Origin: Brevibacillus sp051967035
GTDB taxonomy: Bacteria; Bacillota; Bacilli; Brevibacillales; Brevibacillaceae
Reading direction: 5' to 3'
DNA: 64,000 bases
Assembly (NCBI RefSeq): GCF_051967035.1
Contig: NZ_JBQCKK010000009.1
Coordinates: forward strand, 1-64,000
The translations under genes and the position numbers were made by a program. Positions within the stretch are counted from its first letter, which is position 1, and every line of letters begins with the position of its first letter. Below, one piece after another: positions 26,540-35,513 of the stretch. The notes below the pieces were generated by a model, which was not told the origin of the DNA, made no database searches, and saw only the letters and a list, made by a program, of their open reading frames with translations.

Positions 26540-27747
26540 TGCCGACTTTTCACTATGAAGGCCGCGAACGGACAGGAAAAAAGGTCAGAGGCAAAATGGA
26601 AGCCCCTGCAAGAAGCTCTGCCATCATGGAATTGAAGCAGCAAGGCGTGCTCGTGTTGCGCATGCAGGAGAAGACCAAAGGCGTGCTCGACCGCCATGTG
26701 GAGTTTACCCGTCCGGTAAAAGGAAAAGATATCGTCATTTTCCTGCGCCAGTTTGCCACGCTGATTCGCGCAGGTATCGGGATCGTGGAATCGGTACATA
26801 TCCTCGCCGCGCAAACCGAGAGCAAAAAGCTGCGCAACTATTTGATCGAGATTGAAGCGGATTTGCAGCAAGGGACGCAGCTGTCCGAAGCGTGCGCCAA
26901 GTTTCCGAAGGTGTTTGAACCGCTTTTCATCAGCATGGTGCGTGCGGGCGAGGCGTCGGGCAATATGGAGCTTGTGCTGGACAGGCTGGCCGCGTTTTAT
27001 GAAAAGTCCTACTACACCAAGGAAAAAATCAAGTCTGCGATGGCGTACCCGGTGACGGTAGGTTTGATGGCTGTCATCGTGACGGTCTTCTTGCTGGTCA
27101 GCATTGTGCCGACGTTTGTCGATATGTTTGCAGGATTTCAAGCGGAATTGCCGGCCATCACAAAAGCGGTCATGGGTTTCAGCAACAGCTTGATGGAGGT
27201 TTGGTATCTCTATGTTATAGGTCTTTCTGCCCTTTTTGTCGGTTGCAGAATATTTGTCAATACTTCTTATGGACGATATTATGCCGATTATGGTATGTTG
27301 AAACTACCAATATTCGGCAAGCTGCTGCAAAAAGGCGCGATAGCGAGAATGACGAGAACGCTTGCGACGCTCTTTGCCAGCTCGGTTCCCATTTTGCAAT
27401 CGCTCACCATCGTAGAGGGAGTGGTAGGAAACCAGCTTATCAGCAAATCCATTGGCGAGGCGAAAGAAAGCTTGCGTCAGGGTCGGCCTTTGTCAGAGCC
27501 ATTCAAAAAATCCTGGGTAATCCCGCCGATGGTGTCCCATATGATTGCGGTCGGAGAAGAGACAGGCTCGCTGGATTCGATGCTGGACAAGGTCGCAGAC
27601 TTCTACGAAAAAGAAGTAGAGAACGCTGTCGACAAAATCAAGTCGCTGATCGAACCGATCATGATCGTCTGTTTGGCCGGAATTGTAGGAACCATCGTGT
27701 TATCCATTATGGTGCCGATGTTTGATATCTTCAGTAAAGTAAAATAA
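26539..27747 (+). CDS. pilC: PilC, type IV pilus inner membrane platform protein
   Basis: 402 residues, GspF/PilC family. Two repeated T2SSF domains each contain the family pattern, for example FLRQFATLIRAGIGIVESV near residue 72 and RTLATLFASSVPILQSLTI in the second half. Three transmembrane segments lie near 170-190, 220-240 and 370-395. PilC couples the cytoplasmic ATPases PilB and PilT to the pilus base. One-base overlap with pilT suggests tight translational coupling. Confidence 0.94.
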   Translation: MPTFHYEGRERTGKKVRGKMEAPARSSAIMELKQQGVLVLRMQEKTKGVLDRHVEFTRPVKGKDIVIFLRQFATLIRAGIGIVESVHILAAQTESKKLRNYLIEIEADLQQGTQLSEACAKFPKVFEPLFISMVRAGEASGNMELVLDRLAAFYEKSYYTKEKIKSAMAYPVTVGLMAVIVTVFLLVSIVPTFVDMFAGFQAELPAITKAVMGFSNSLMEVWYLYVIGLSALFVGCRIFVNTSYGRYYADYGMLKLPIFGKLLQKGAIARMTRTLATLFASSVPILQSLTIVEGVVGNQLISKSIGEAKESLRQGRPLSEPFKKSWVIPPMVSHMIAVGEETGSLDSMLDKVADFYEKEVENAVDKIKSLIEPIMIVCLAGIVGTIVLSIMVPMFDIFSKVK

Positions 27748-27767
27748 CGGGCGGGGAGGACTTGGCG

Positions 27768-28220
27768 ATGTTAAAGAGGATTTGGAAGAATGAGAGAGGG
27801 TTTACGCTGATTGAGCTGCTGGCGGTGATCGTGATTTTGGGGATCATTGCTGCGATTGCGGTTCCTTCGATTGGGAATATCATAGACAATTCCCGCAAAG
27901 ATTCGCATATTGCGAATGCTCGCATGATTGTGGATGCGACTCGGATGTATTTGGTGAATAACTCGAGTGCAACATCACCTGTGACACTGGAGACTCTCGT
28001 AGAAAACGGTTATATCAACAATCCGACTGTGCCCGGATTTGACGACAATTACAACCAGGACGACACCAAAGTGACCTTTTCCAAAGATAAGGAAACCGGA
28101 CATGTTAAGGAATACCTGGTTACGCTAGTAGTGGGTTCCCAGTATGTTATTGGTACGGAAACACAAGGAGATAACGTAGACGAATTAACTCGTGAGAAGG
28201 TAACATTGCCCACAAACTAG
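27768..28220 (+). CDS. pilA: PilA-like major type IV pilin precursor
   Basis: 150 residues from ATG at 27768, 7 bases after GGGGAGGA; a TTG at 27762 is less likely. The short positively charged leader MLKRIWKNERG is followed by FTLIELLAVIVILGIIAAIAVP, here cited by its core FTLIELLAVIVILG: cleavage after Gly and methylation of Phe1, with Glu5 conserved. The mature protein is about 139 residues with a small variable head that has no cysteine pair. A terminator hairpin right after the gene suggests that pilA is expressed at a higher level than the genes following it. Confidence 0.93.
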   Translation: MLKRIWKNERGFTLIELLAVIVILGIIAAIAVPSIGNIIDNSRKDSHIANARMIVDATRMYLVNNSSATSPVTLETLVENGYINNPTVPGFDDNYNQDDTKVTFSKDKETGHVKEYLVTLVVGSQYVIGTETQGDNVDELTREKVTLPTN

Positions 28221-28253
28221 TAAAGCTCACAATTGAATTACGCTGCTGCTATT

Positions 28254-28286
28254 AGACTTCCTTCACAAGAAGAAGGAAGTCTTTTC
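28254..28286 (+). terminator. Terminator/attenuator after pilA
   Basis: AGACTTCCTTC (28254-28264) pairs with GAAGGAAGTCT (28272-28282) and is followed by TTTTCTG. It lies inside the pil cluster, between pilA and pilD. Confidence 0.8.
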
Positions 28287-28327
28287 TGTAAGCCTGTTGC
28301 AGTGATACTCCCAGCAGAGGTGAACAA

Positions 28328-29101
28328 ATGCTCCAACTCCCACTCTCCATAAGCTTCTTCCTCCTCGGCCTCCTCTTTGGCTCCTTCTACAACGTAGTCG
28401 GGCTGCGGGTGCCAAAAAAAGCGTCCATTCTTCATCCGCCGTCGCATTGTTCGTCTTGCAAGCGGCGGTTGTTGCCCGGAGAATTAATGCCGATTGTTTC
28501 CTATCTGCTCGCAAAAGGAAGATGCAAGGGGTGCAACACGGCGATTTCTCCGCTCTATCCGGTGATGGAGGGTTTGACAGGGCTTGGCTTTGTCCTCGTC
28601 TATTGGCGGTACGATCTGACCTGGGAGACGCTGCTCGGGATGTTGTTTGTCTCCCTGCTGTCGATCGTCACGGTGGCGGATTTGGCGTATCGGCTGATCC
28701 CGAATAAAGTGCTGCTGCCGTTCTTTTTGCTTTTTCTCGTGCTGCGCTTCTTTTGGCCCTACGGCGACGCCAGCTATGCAGCGCATCTGATCGGGATGGC
28801 AGCAGGGTTTTTGTTCTTTTTGCTGCTGGCGGTCATCACGCGCGGCGGGATGGGGGGCGGCGATATCAAGCTGTTCGCTGTGATCGGGATGTTTCTGTCG
28901 CCTCCCTTGCTCTTTTTGACGGTGTTTCTCTCCTCGGCCTTTGGTGCCTTGTACGGACTTGCTCTTATGGCGAGCCGCAGGGCAACGCGCAAGTCGATGA
29001 TTCCGTTCGGGCCTTTTATGGCGCTGGGAGCCGTCACCGCCTACTTGTACGGCGCGGATATCGTAGATTGGTATGTGTCCTTCTATGAATCCGGGTCTTG
29101 A
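28328..29101 (+). CDS. pilD: Prepilin peptidase and N-methyltransferase PilD
   Basis: 257 residues. This membrane aspartic protease cleaves the leader of the pilins encoded nearby and methylates the new N-terminus. It has the N-terminal methyltransferase domain with the four zinc-linked cysteines (CSSCKRRL and CKGCNTAIS), and the two catalytic aspartates in TVADLAYRLIPN and GGGDIKLF. Multiple hydrophobic segments run through the chain. It starts 107 bases after the pilA stop, beyond the terminator. Confidence 0.93.
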   Translation: MLQLPLSISFFLLGLLFGSFYNVVGLRVPKKASILHPPSHCSSCKRRLLPGELMPIVSYLLAKGRCKGCNTAISPLYPVMEGLTGLGFVLVYWRYDLTWETLLGMLFVSLLSIVTVADLAYRLIPNKVLLPFFLLFLVLRFFWPYGDASYAAHLIGMAAGFLFFLLLAVITRGGMGGGDIKLFAVIGMFLSPPLLFLTVFLSSAFGALYGLALMASRRATRKSMIPFGPFMALGAVTAYLYGADIVDWYVSFYESGS

Positions 29102-29207
29102 TCCGGATCGGCCGCTATGTACGGCAGGGCGGAGGGGAGCTTTGTCGAATGTAGTAGAAAAACAAGCAACGCATTTCCGAGCATGACTATAGAAAGGGTG
29201 GCATTGC

Positions 29208-30254
29208 ATGGGGGTCCATCTGCCGTTTCTCCCGTCGAAGAAGAGAATAGGCATGACGATAGAAGATGACGGGATTCGCATTGTCGAGACGTCGCAGAGC
29301 GCGGGAGCTGTCCAGATTCACCAGATGGGCATGATTCCGTTGGAGCGCGGATTGCTTGTCGGCGGAAAAATTATGGACCAGCAGGCGCTGGAGCAGCAAC
29401 TGTCCGCAGCGAAAAATCAGCTGCTGGTAAGCGGCAACAAGGTATGCTTGGCCGTACCAAGCTCGTTTGTCGTCATCAGGAAGATCGCTTTGCCGCGAGT
29501 GCCGGAGAAGGAAGTCCGCCCCTTGATCGAGATCGAGCTGGAATCCTCCGTTCACTTGCCGTTTTCCCGCCCTTATTTCGACTATTACAAGCTGCCCAAA
29601 AACAATGTGTGGGCGCTTCCTTCCCGATTCTCCGCAGAAAAGCTGGGAGCGGGAGAGGAGGAGCAATATCTGGTCATTGCAGCGCCTGGCGATGTGATCG
29701 ACCAATATTTGTCGCTGTTGAAGCTGCTTCGTCTGGAGGCGACTTCGGTTGACATCGAGCCGCTGGCGCTGTATCGGCTCCTGTCCAGCAGCGGGATGGA
29801 ACTGAGTCGGAATCTTCTGGTGGTGCAGCTTGGGCTGCGCTCCATCAATGTCGGCATTTTTGAAGGAGATATCCCGGAGTTTTTGCGCAGTATTCCGCTT
29901 GACCTGGAGCACTACAAGAACAGTGCGGATGAGAACGGGTTGTCGACCAAAGAACTGCTGTCATTCCTGGAACATCGCAGTGCCTTTTCCGCCTTTGCGG
30001 AGGAATGGGTGCGGGAGCTGGAACGGGTAATCAACTTCTACCAGTTCTCCTTGAAAAACGGGACGGTCAAGCTGGATACGATGTATCTCACAGGGGACTT
30101 TCCCGATTTGGACAGAATGGTCAGGTATTTGCGCGAACGACTTCCGCAGTTGAAGATCGCGCCGCTGCCGCTAGAGCGTATGGAACACGTAGGGGCAAAC
30201 CAGGCAAAGCTGCAAGCCTTTTCTGTGGCGCTGGGATTATCTTTGAGAGGTTGA
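29208..30254 (+). CDS. pilM: PilM, actin-like type IV pilus assembly protein
   Basis: 348 residues. PilM is a cytoplasmic actin-fold ATP-binding protein that joins the PilN/PilO complex to the assembly ATPase. Family-like features include the N-terminal strand IGMTIEDDGIRIVETS, the VPSSFVVIRKIALP strand, VDIEPLALYRLL and the C-terminal GANQAKLQAFSVALGLSLRG. The pilM-pilN-pilO order that follows is the standard one. GGGTGG lies before the ATG. Confidence 0.88.
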   Translation: MGVHLPFLPSKKRIGMTIEDDGIRIVETSQSAGAVQIHQMGMIPLERGLLVGGKIMDQQALEQQLSAAKNQLLVSGNKVCLAVPSSFVVIRKIALPRVPEKEVRPLIEIELESSVHLPFSRPYFDYYKLPKNNVWALPSRFSAEKLGAGEEEQYLVIAAPGDVIDQYLSLLKLLRLEATSVDIEPLALYRLLSSSGMELSRNLLVVQLGLRSINVGIFEGDIPEFLRSIPLDLEHYKNSADENGLSTKELLSFLEHRSAFSAFAEEWVRELERVINFYQFSLKNGTVKLDTMYLTGDFPDLDRMVRYLRERLPQLKIAPLPLERMEHVGANQAKLQAFSVALGLSLRG

Positions 30255-30260
30255 GGGCTA

Positions 30261-30920
30261 TTGGTTACGATCAATCTGCTTCCGCGAAAGAAGCGGTTGT
30301 TTACCGCTTCTCATATCGTTTTGGCAGGCATCGGCTTGACGTGGGTAGCTGCTGCCGGCTTTCTTTGGCTCACGTATTACGCGGCGACGGAGTCGGTCGC
30401 TTCCTTGAAACAGGAAATCCACATGAAAGAAACGGCGATTGCCGCCATGCAAAAACAGCCGGTCGCTGTGCAAGCGGAAGACTCGCTGGAGCAGTATGTG
30501 CTTTTTTCCGAGAGGATGCAGCAACTGTTTTTGCCGACGAGCCTGCTCCTGGATGAGGTGGCGCGCGCTTTGCCCGAGCATGGCCGTCTCGATAGCATCA
30601 AGTACAATTTGAGCGGCCAGATTGAACTGGAAGGCAGCTTTGAGCAGTACGAAGATGTGGCTGCGTACCTCCACCATTTGCAAGCCTCTCCCTATGTGGC
30701 AAAAGCGGAAGTGACCAGCATCAGGGCGAGAGAAATCAAATGGCAAGGCGCTGTCGATGAACAGGGAAAGCCGCTGTCTGCCATTTTGAGCACCGTTGGT
30801 GGAAAGCTGCTCCCTCGCTATACGGCTTCCCTGAAGATCAAGGCGATCACGGTTGATTTGCAAGAGCTGGCTGCCAAAGAGCAAGCTAGCCCAGCAGGAA
30901 AAGCCGAAGTGAAGAAGTAA
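30261..30920 (+). CDS. pilN: PilN, type IV pilus alignment subunit
   Basis: 219 residues from TTG. The opening MVTINLLPRKKR is the conserved PilN tail that docks into PilM, followed by one transmembrane helix (residues ~20-40) and an extracytoplasmic coiled/ferredoxin-like domain. It starts six bases after pilM stops, which together with that motif identifies it. Its partner is the PilO-like protein next to it. Confidence 0.85.
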   Translation: MVTINLLPRKKRLFTASHIVLAGIGLTWVAAAGFLWLTYYAATESVASLKQEIHMKETAIAAMQKQPVAVQAEDSLEQYVLFSERMQQLFLPTSLLLDEVARALPEHGRLDSIKYNLSGQIELEGSFEQYEDVAAYLHHLQASPYVAKAEVTSIRAREIKWQGAVDEQGKPLSAILSTVGGKLLPRYTASLKIKAITVDLQELAAKEQASPAGKAEVKK

Positions 30921-30938
30921 GAGGAGGGGAACCGCTGC

Positions 30939-31835
30939 ATGGGCGAAAAGACGCGTCAGATTGCACTCTTCATCTTTGTGTTATTGTTCGCTGCCTTGGC
31001 AGGAGCTTACTATGTATACATCGTACCTGCTACGGAGCAAAAGGCGAGTTTGCAGGTGCGGCTTGAGAAATTGAAACAAACCTTAGCGCAACTGCAAACC
31101 GCACAAGCGACGGAGCCGACAAATCCAACCGTGCTCTCCCAGAGAGTCTTAGAGGCGATTCCCGTCAGACCGTATGCGGATCAGCTCATCAAGGACCTGG
31201 AGAGGCTGCAATCGGTCAGTCGGATTTCGATTGAAGAAGCCTCCTTTTCCGAGCGGGAAAAGCTGACGGCAAAAGAGTTGGCGAATCAGCTCACCTACAT
31301 GGATCAAGCAGAGGAAGCGGACGGCGAAGCGCAGGCAACCGGCGAAGGAGAGCTGCAAAAACAGGTGGATGAAATCGCCGGGCAGGCTGTCGAGTCCACG
31401 CCAAAAGCAGGCTCGGCAAGCGGACAAAAAAAGCCGGGTGCGGAGAACGCAGAACGCCAGGTGAAGGCGGACATGATCGAAAATTACTTGCCGCCGATCC
31501 CGTTTCATAGCGTGGAAATCTCCCTCAAGATCAAAGGAGATTACAAGGAGATTTATCGCTTTGTGACCGAATTGCAAAAGATGTCGCGTTACTTGCGCGT
31601 CGATCAGCTCGATTTCCAGTCGAACCAAAAAGAGGAGCTTGTGATTCCGGAAGACACGAAAATGAGTGCCACGGTCAAACTGACGAGTTACTTTGCGCCC
31701 CAGTTTGAAAAGGAGCTGGACAAGCTGCCAGCCGTTCAGGTGGGAGGGCCTTCCGGGAAGTGGGACCCAATGCAGTACGGGACGATCAAGAAGGAAGACG
31801 CCTCTGTCGCCCATCCTGTGAACGCGCCGAACTAG
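30939..31835 (+). CDS. pilO: PilO-like type IV pilus alignment subunit
   Basis: 298 residues, longer than typical PilO (about 200). One N-terminal helix (residues ~8-28) and a coiled region (KASLQVRLEKLKQTLAQLQTA, core LQVRLEKLKQTLAQL) precede a low-complexity Glu/Gln/Ala/Lys insertion (residues ~120-175). The C-terminal half contains the PilO-type strand pattern IPFHSVEISLKIKGDYKEIYRFVTELQKM, core KIKGDYKEIYRFV. A strong ribosome site (GAGGAGGGG) precedes it. The assignment rests on position after pilN and the fold pattern, not on a diagnostic motif. Confidence 0.78.
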   Translation: MGEKTRQIALFIFVLLFAALAGAYYVYIVPATEQKASLQVRLEKLKQTLAQLQTAQATEPTNPTVLSQRVLEAIPVRPYADQLIKDLERLQSVSRISIEEASFSEREKLTAKELANQLTYMDQAEEADGEAQATGEGELQKQVDEIAGQAVESTPKAGSASGQKKPGAENAERQVKADMIENYLPPIPFHSVEISLKIKGDYKEIYRFVTELQKMSRYLRVDQLDFQSNQKEELVIPEDTKMSATVKLTSYFAPQFEKELDKLPAVQVGGPSGKWDPMQYGTIKKEDASVAHPVNAPN

Positions 31836-31844
31836 CCGTACCAC

Positions 31845-31876
31845 CCCTCCATGCCTGGAGGGAGCCGCTATTTTTC
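31845..31876. terminator. Terminator between convergent pilO and the PsiE-like gene
   Basis: CCCTCCA (31845-31851) pairs with TGGAGGG (31856-31862) around a 4-base loop. A TATTTTT run follows eight bases later on the plus strand, so the hairpin is weaker than others in the window. Confidence 0.5.
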
Positions 31877-32284
31877 CGGACGTTCTACGGGAGTTTTGTT
31901 GATGATGAAATAGCTGACAATCAGCGTCAGAATCACTCCGGAGTAGATCAAGGTGTTGAGCGGGTTGTGATGATCCACGATAATCAGACGCACCATGGCC
32001 GTAATGCCGATGTACAGGAAATAGCGTAGGGGAAAATGGTAGTTCTCGCGAAAGTATTTCACAATCATCGCAATAAATTCGAAGTAAAGAAAAAAGGCAA
32101 TGATCGCTTCGAGAAATTCGTTCAATGTGGAGTCGTTCGAGAGCATCATTTTCCCAAAGTGAATCAGTTCTTTGCCAAGCAGCACGCAGAGGATGACGGC
32201 CAGAAAAATCAGCGAGAGGTTGAGGATCAGTTGGAGCAGCGACGCAATGGAGAAGTGCTTGAGAACGGCTTTGACACGGTTCAT
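31868..32284 (-). CDS. PsiE-like membrane protein
   Basis: 138 residues from ATG at 32284, preceded by AGGAGGTCACTGTC (spacing 8); a further 11 codons upstream are open but lack a ribosome site. Four membrane segments are visible (about 13-37, 50-70, 80-100 and 108-128). The segment FRENYHFPLRYFLYIGITAMVRLIIVDH fits the phosphate-starvation-inducible PsiE family; its function is unknown. It stands alone, convergent with the pilus operon. Confidence 0.78.
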   Translation of the reverse strand: MNRVKAVLKHFSIASLLQLILNLSLIFLAVILCVLLGKELIHFGKMMLSNDSTLNEFLEAIIAFFLYFEFIAMIVKYFRENYHFPLRYFLYIGITAMVRLIIVDHHNPLNTLIYSGVILTLIVSYFIINKTPVERPEK

Positions 32285-32628
32285 GACAGTGACCTCCTGT
32301 AGAAAGAATAGCGGCAAGCACCACCAGTGAAAGATGTTCCATCAATATAAGAAAAATTCCGAATAGAATCAACGGCTTTAACAAAAGTGACATACGATTT
32401 CCATAAATGACGGCAAAGCTTCTTTTTGCACACACTGCGGCTGGACCTATCCGGCGACAAGGCGGCAAAGGTGCGGCAGATGGGGAAAAGGAGACAAGCT
32501 CGCGCTGGGAGCGCTGTCCATATCGAGTGGGGAGCGCGTCCTGCGAACGAGAAGAAGGACAAGCGGTTGCCGGGCAAAAGAAAAAGGGGGGCACATTCAT
32601 GTGCTCCCCTTTTACGTCCAGCCGATCG
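32285..32628. other. Intergenic region between the PsiE-like gene and the efflux gene
   Basis: No gene supported. The region contains the PsiE-gene ribosome site and presumed promoter and the efflux-gene terminator (32582-32613). A long plus-strand ORF that begins here is a shadow of the efflux gene. Confidence 0.5.
32582..32613 (-). terminator. Terminator of the MarR-efflux operon
   Basis: AAAAGGGGGGCACAT (32582-32596) pairs with ATGTGCTCCCCTTTT (32599-32613), giving a long stem with one bulge and T runs on both sides. On the minus strand it directly follows the efflux gene. Confidence 0.85.
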
Positions 32629-34290
32629 TCAAGCTTTTCCGGCATGCATTCCTTCCCATTCGGCTGCTGTTGCTGCTGTCTTGCTTTCCTGTGCGCTTTT
32701 TTGTTCCGGTTTGTTTTCGCTGCGCAGCGGAATTTCTTTCAGAAACAGCGCGAGCACCGCCGCGAAGCCAGCGACAATGGCCCCGGTCAAGAATGTAGTG
32801 GTAATTCCGTAGCTCATCGCTTCCCGGATCAAGTCCAGCATGTGGGCAAACACCGTTTGCGCTTCTGGCGGCAAGCTGTGCAGCGCTGCTTCCAATTTGG
32901 GTTGATCGAGCAAATTTTGCGGGTTGGTGAGCAGCGACAGCTTTTCCGCCAGCGCCGGATCGGCAGGCATCGAGGCGGCGCCTTGCCCCATGGCGGCCGA
33001 GAGCTGATTCATTCGGGCAGACATGCTGGCGCTCATGACGCTGCCCATGACAGCAATCCCGATCGTACCGCCCAGGTTGCGGAACAGCTGGGAAGTAGCG
33101 GTGGCGACACCCAGATCCTGCGGTGCGACTGCGTTTTGCACGGTCAGGGAGAAGACGGGCATCGCGATACCCATGCCCAGGCCGAGCACGATCATGTACA
33201 GGACGAGCAAATAAATCGGCGTAGTCGGCACCATGAAGTACATCAGCGCCATGCCGAGCGTCATGACCAGCAGCCCGCTGATCGCCATTTTTTTGTATCT
33301 GCCTGTCTTGGTCATAAACTGTCCGGCGAGCGCAGACGTCACGAGCATGGCAATCGACATCGGCATGGCGACGTAACCGGCCAAGGTAGGCGAGATGCCC
33401 TTGACGCCCTGCACGAAAAACGGAACGTAGATGATCGCTCCCATCATCCCGGCGTTCAGGAAGAAGCCGATCAGATTGGAGACGGTGAAAATGCTGTTGG
33501 TAAACAAGCGAAGCGGCAGTACGGGTGTTTTTACCCGTGCTTCCACCCAGAGGAACACGAGCAAGGACACGACGGTGACAGCCAGAAGGCCGAGGATTTG
33601 CCAGGAGCCCCAGGCGTACTTATTTGGGCCTTCGCCTGCCCAGGAAAATGCGAGCAGCATCGGAACGATGGTCGTCGTCAAAAACAGGGAGCCGAAATAG
33701 TCGACGGATTCGCCCTGCCGTTTTTCCACTTGCGGAAAATGAAGCCATATCAAGGCGAACGCGATCAGCCCGATCGGCAGGAAAATCCAGAATACCCAAT
33801 GCCAGTCCAGATGGTCGACAATGTATCCCCCGAGGAGCGGACCCGCGACGCTGGACACGCCGAATACGGCGCTCATGACCCCGGTCCATTTGGCTCGCTC
33901 GCGAGGCTCATACAGGTCGCCCATGGCGGTGAAGGCGGTGGACATGATGATGCCGGCACCTGCCCCTTGAATGGCGCGATAGGCGATCAACTGAAAGATC
34001 GTCGCGGAAAAGCCGGAAAGCAAAGCACCGATGCTAAACAATCCGATCCCGGCCAAAAGAAACGGCTTGCGCCCGTAGATGTCCGACAGCTTTCCGACCA
34101 GGACGGAGGCGACGGTGGAAGTCAGCAAGTAAATGGTGATACCCCAGGAGTAATAATCCATGCCGCCCAGCTTGGCGATAATGCGCGGCATGGCGACGCC
34201 GATAATCGTTTGGTTGATCGCGGAAAAGAACATCGCCGTGATGATCGCGATCATGATCGTCACTTTCTTTTTTTCGGTTAACCCGTTCAT
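32629..34290 (-). CDS. MFS drug:H+ antiporter, DHA2 family (EmrB/QacA type)
   Basis: 553 residues with 14 predicted membrane helices. It exports drugs across the membrane using the proton gradient. Motif A is GKLSDIYGRKPFLLAG (after helix 2); motif C-like segments are GAGAGIIMSTAFTAMGDL and GPLLGGYIVDHLDWHWVFW, core GPLLGGYIVD. The gene is translationally coupled to the MarR regulator through an ATGA overlap, so it is probably repressed by it. Substrate unknown. Ribosome site AGAGGAG lies 8 bases upstream of the ATG. Confidence 0.93.
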   Translation of the reverse strand: MNGLTEKKKVTIMIAIITAMFFSAINQTIIGVAMPRIIAKLGGMDYYSWGITIYLLTSTVASVLVGKLSDIYGRKPFLLAGIGLFSIGALLSGFSATIFQLIAYRAIQGAGAGIIMSTAFTAMGDLYEPRERAKWTGVMSAVFGVSSVAGPLLGGYIVDHLDWHWVFWIFLPIGLIAFALIWLHFPQVEKRQGESVDYFGSLFLTTTIVPMLLAFSWAGEGPNKYAWGSWQILGLLAVTVVSLLVFLWVEARVKTPVLPLRLFTNSIFTVSNLIGFFLNAGMMGAIIYVPFFVQGVKGISPTLAGYVAMPMSIAMLVTSALAGQFMTKTGRYKKMAISGLLVMTLGMALMYFMVPTTPIYLLVLYMIVLGLGMGIAMPVFSLTVQNAVAPQDLGVATATSQLFRNLGGTIGIAVMGSVMSASMSARMNQLSAAMGQGAASMPADPALAEKLSLLTNPQNLLDQPKLEAALHSLPPEAQTVFAHMLDLIREAMSYGITTTFLTGAIVAGFAAVLALFLKEIPLRSENKPEQKSAQESKTAATAAEWEGMHAGKA

Positions 34291-34736
34291 GCGTGATTCT
34301 CCTCTCTTTGTTGGTCGATGTTATGCAAGACTTGCCGGTAGATCCGGTTCAGATGCTCGATGTCTTCCTCTGACAGTCCCGCAAACAAGTCCCCGATGGT
34401 CTTCTTGAGTTCCACTCGGTATCTATGCAAAATCTCTCTTCCCTTCTCGGTGATTTCCAGGCAGACCACCCGGCGATCATGGCTGACCCGACTGCGGCTG
34501 GCATAACCGCAGGCGATCAATTTATCGGATAGACTGGTAACCGCTCCGGGCGTGATCTGCAAATGCTCGGCCAAAGCCGAAGCCTTTAGCGGACCGTGTT
34601 TATCCAGCAGTCGCAATAGCATGGCTTGCGAAGCGGATACAAGCGGGTCCAGTCGCTTGTGCCATTTTGTCGATACCCTTCGCTGCATCTGGATGTAGAG
34701 TTGTTCAAAATCGGTCAGACCGGATTGGCTCGGCAT
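34287..34736 (-). CDS. MarR-family repressor
   Basis: 149 residues. Winged helix-turn-helix: MLLRLLDKHGPLKASALAEHLQITPGAVTSLSDKLIACGYA, with recognition helix GAVTSLSDKLI and wing RVSHDRRVVCLEITEKG. It dimerises through the N- and C-terminal helices (DFEQLYIQMQRR and LNRIYRQVLHNI). It overlaps the efflux gene by four bases and a palindrome lies upstream of its promoter region. It likely represses its own operon and is released by an efflux substrate. Confidence 0.93.
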   Translation of the reverse strand: MPSQSGLTDFEQLYIQMQRRVSTKWHKRLDPLVSASQAMLLRLLDKHGPLKASALAEHLQITPGAVTSLSDKLIACGYASRSRVSHDRRVVCLEITEKGREILHRYRVELKKTIGDLFAGLSEEDIEHLNRIYRQVLHNIDQQREENHA

Positions 34737-34769
34737 ACGAATCGCCCCTGTTTTGATTGTGAAATAATA

Positions 34770-34790
34770 TAGTTGATTAATATTTAACTA
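34770..34790. promoter_or_regulatory. Probable MarR operator
   Basis: TAGTT (34770-34774) and AACTA (34786-34790) form the arms of a 21-bp imperfect palindrome in an AT-rich stretch, 34 bases upstream of the MarR start. The size and position fit a MarR-dimer site. Confidence 0.6.
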
Positions 34791-35101
34791 CTTGAAACAT
34801 CAATTAGTGTAAACGTTCTGCTGGGGGATGTCAAATCTACCTTTTGCCAAATAAACCAGTTCATTTGAGGAAAAGGGAGGGTTCGTTGACAGTCGGGGAA
34901 AAGTCGAGGTCGCTGGTATTTTTTGTTGAATGTTCCGGCTGGCAAATGCTGCAAGCCCGGAGGCAGGGAAAACCTCCAGGCGAAGTGGCAGCAAGAGCGT
35001 CCGAGTGTTACCGCGGGCAGGAGGAGGGTACGCGAACGGCCTTTTTTCTCGCTACCGGCAATAGCCACCAATCGGCTGACAGAATCCGTTCCTCCAAGCG
35101 C
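34791..35101. other. Non-coding stretch of a scar region
   Basis: No gene supported. ORFs on both strands here have no ribosome sites, and their composition is not protein-like. Together with the two truncated genes to its right, it looks like sequence debris. Confidence 0.45.
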
Positions 35102-35494
35102 CTATTTCTGCGAATCGAGAACAAACATCGAGGCATCCTGCCCCATGAAGATGTTCCTTCCATGGTAAAACGTTTTCGATTGAATCTGCCTGTACCCGAT
35201 CTTTGTCATCAGCGCAGCGAGTTCCGCTTGATGGAAACCGTTATGGACGATAGCGGAAACTACTTGTTCGTTTTTATCAAAATCGACAATGAGCAAATGC
35301 CCGCCTTCCTTCAGAACATCGAATAATCTGGACAAGACTGCTTCCACATCGCGAATGTGGAGCAGAACCTGCGCCATAAAAATATAGTCGGCGTGTAAAC
35401 CTGCGGGAACTTCCTGTTCAAAATCAGCACACAATGTAGCGGCATTCTGAATACGGAAAGCGGAAATCCACGACCTTACAAAAACGAAAAGCAA
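35102..35494 (-). pseudogene. C-terminal remnant of a SAM-dependent methyltransferase
   Basis: 130 codons are open, of which about 110 at the C-terminal end read as a class I methyltransferase: motif II-III region ATLCADFEQEVPAGL, ADYIFMAQVLLHIRD (post-motif), DVLKEGGHLLIVDFD (strand 5), then the strand 6-7 region. The SAM-binding motif I (GxGxG) and the whole N-terminal half are missing. The first ~15 residues (MLFVFVRSWISAF) do not look native and derive from the junction with the next remnant. It is therefore most likely non-functional. Confidence 0.7.
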
Positions 35495-35513
35495 ACGGTA
35501 GGTAGATCAATAG

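Noticed and set aside
32407..34281. 624-codon plus-strand ORF
   Set aside because: Antisense to the efflux gene, with a low-complexity His/Arg/Gln-rich product typical of a shadow ORF.
35102..35494. Intact methyltransferase gene
   Set aside because: The SAM-binding N-terminal half is missing; open frame alone does not make it functional.
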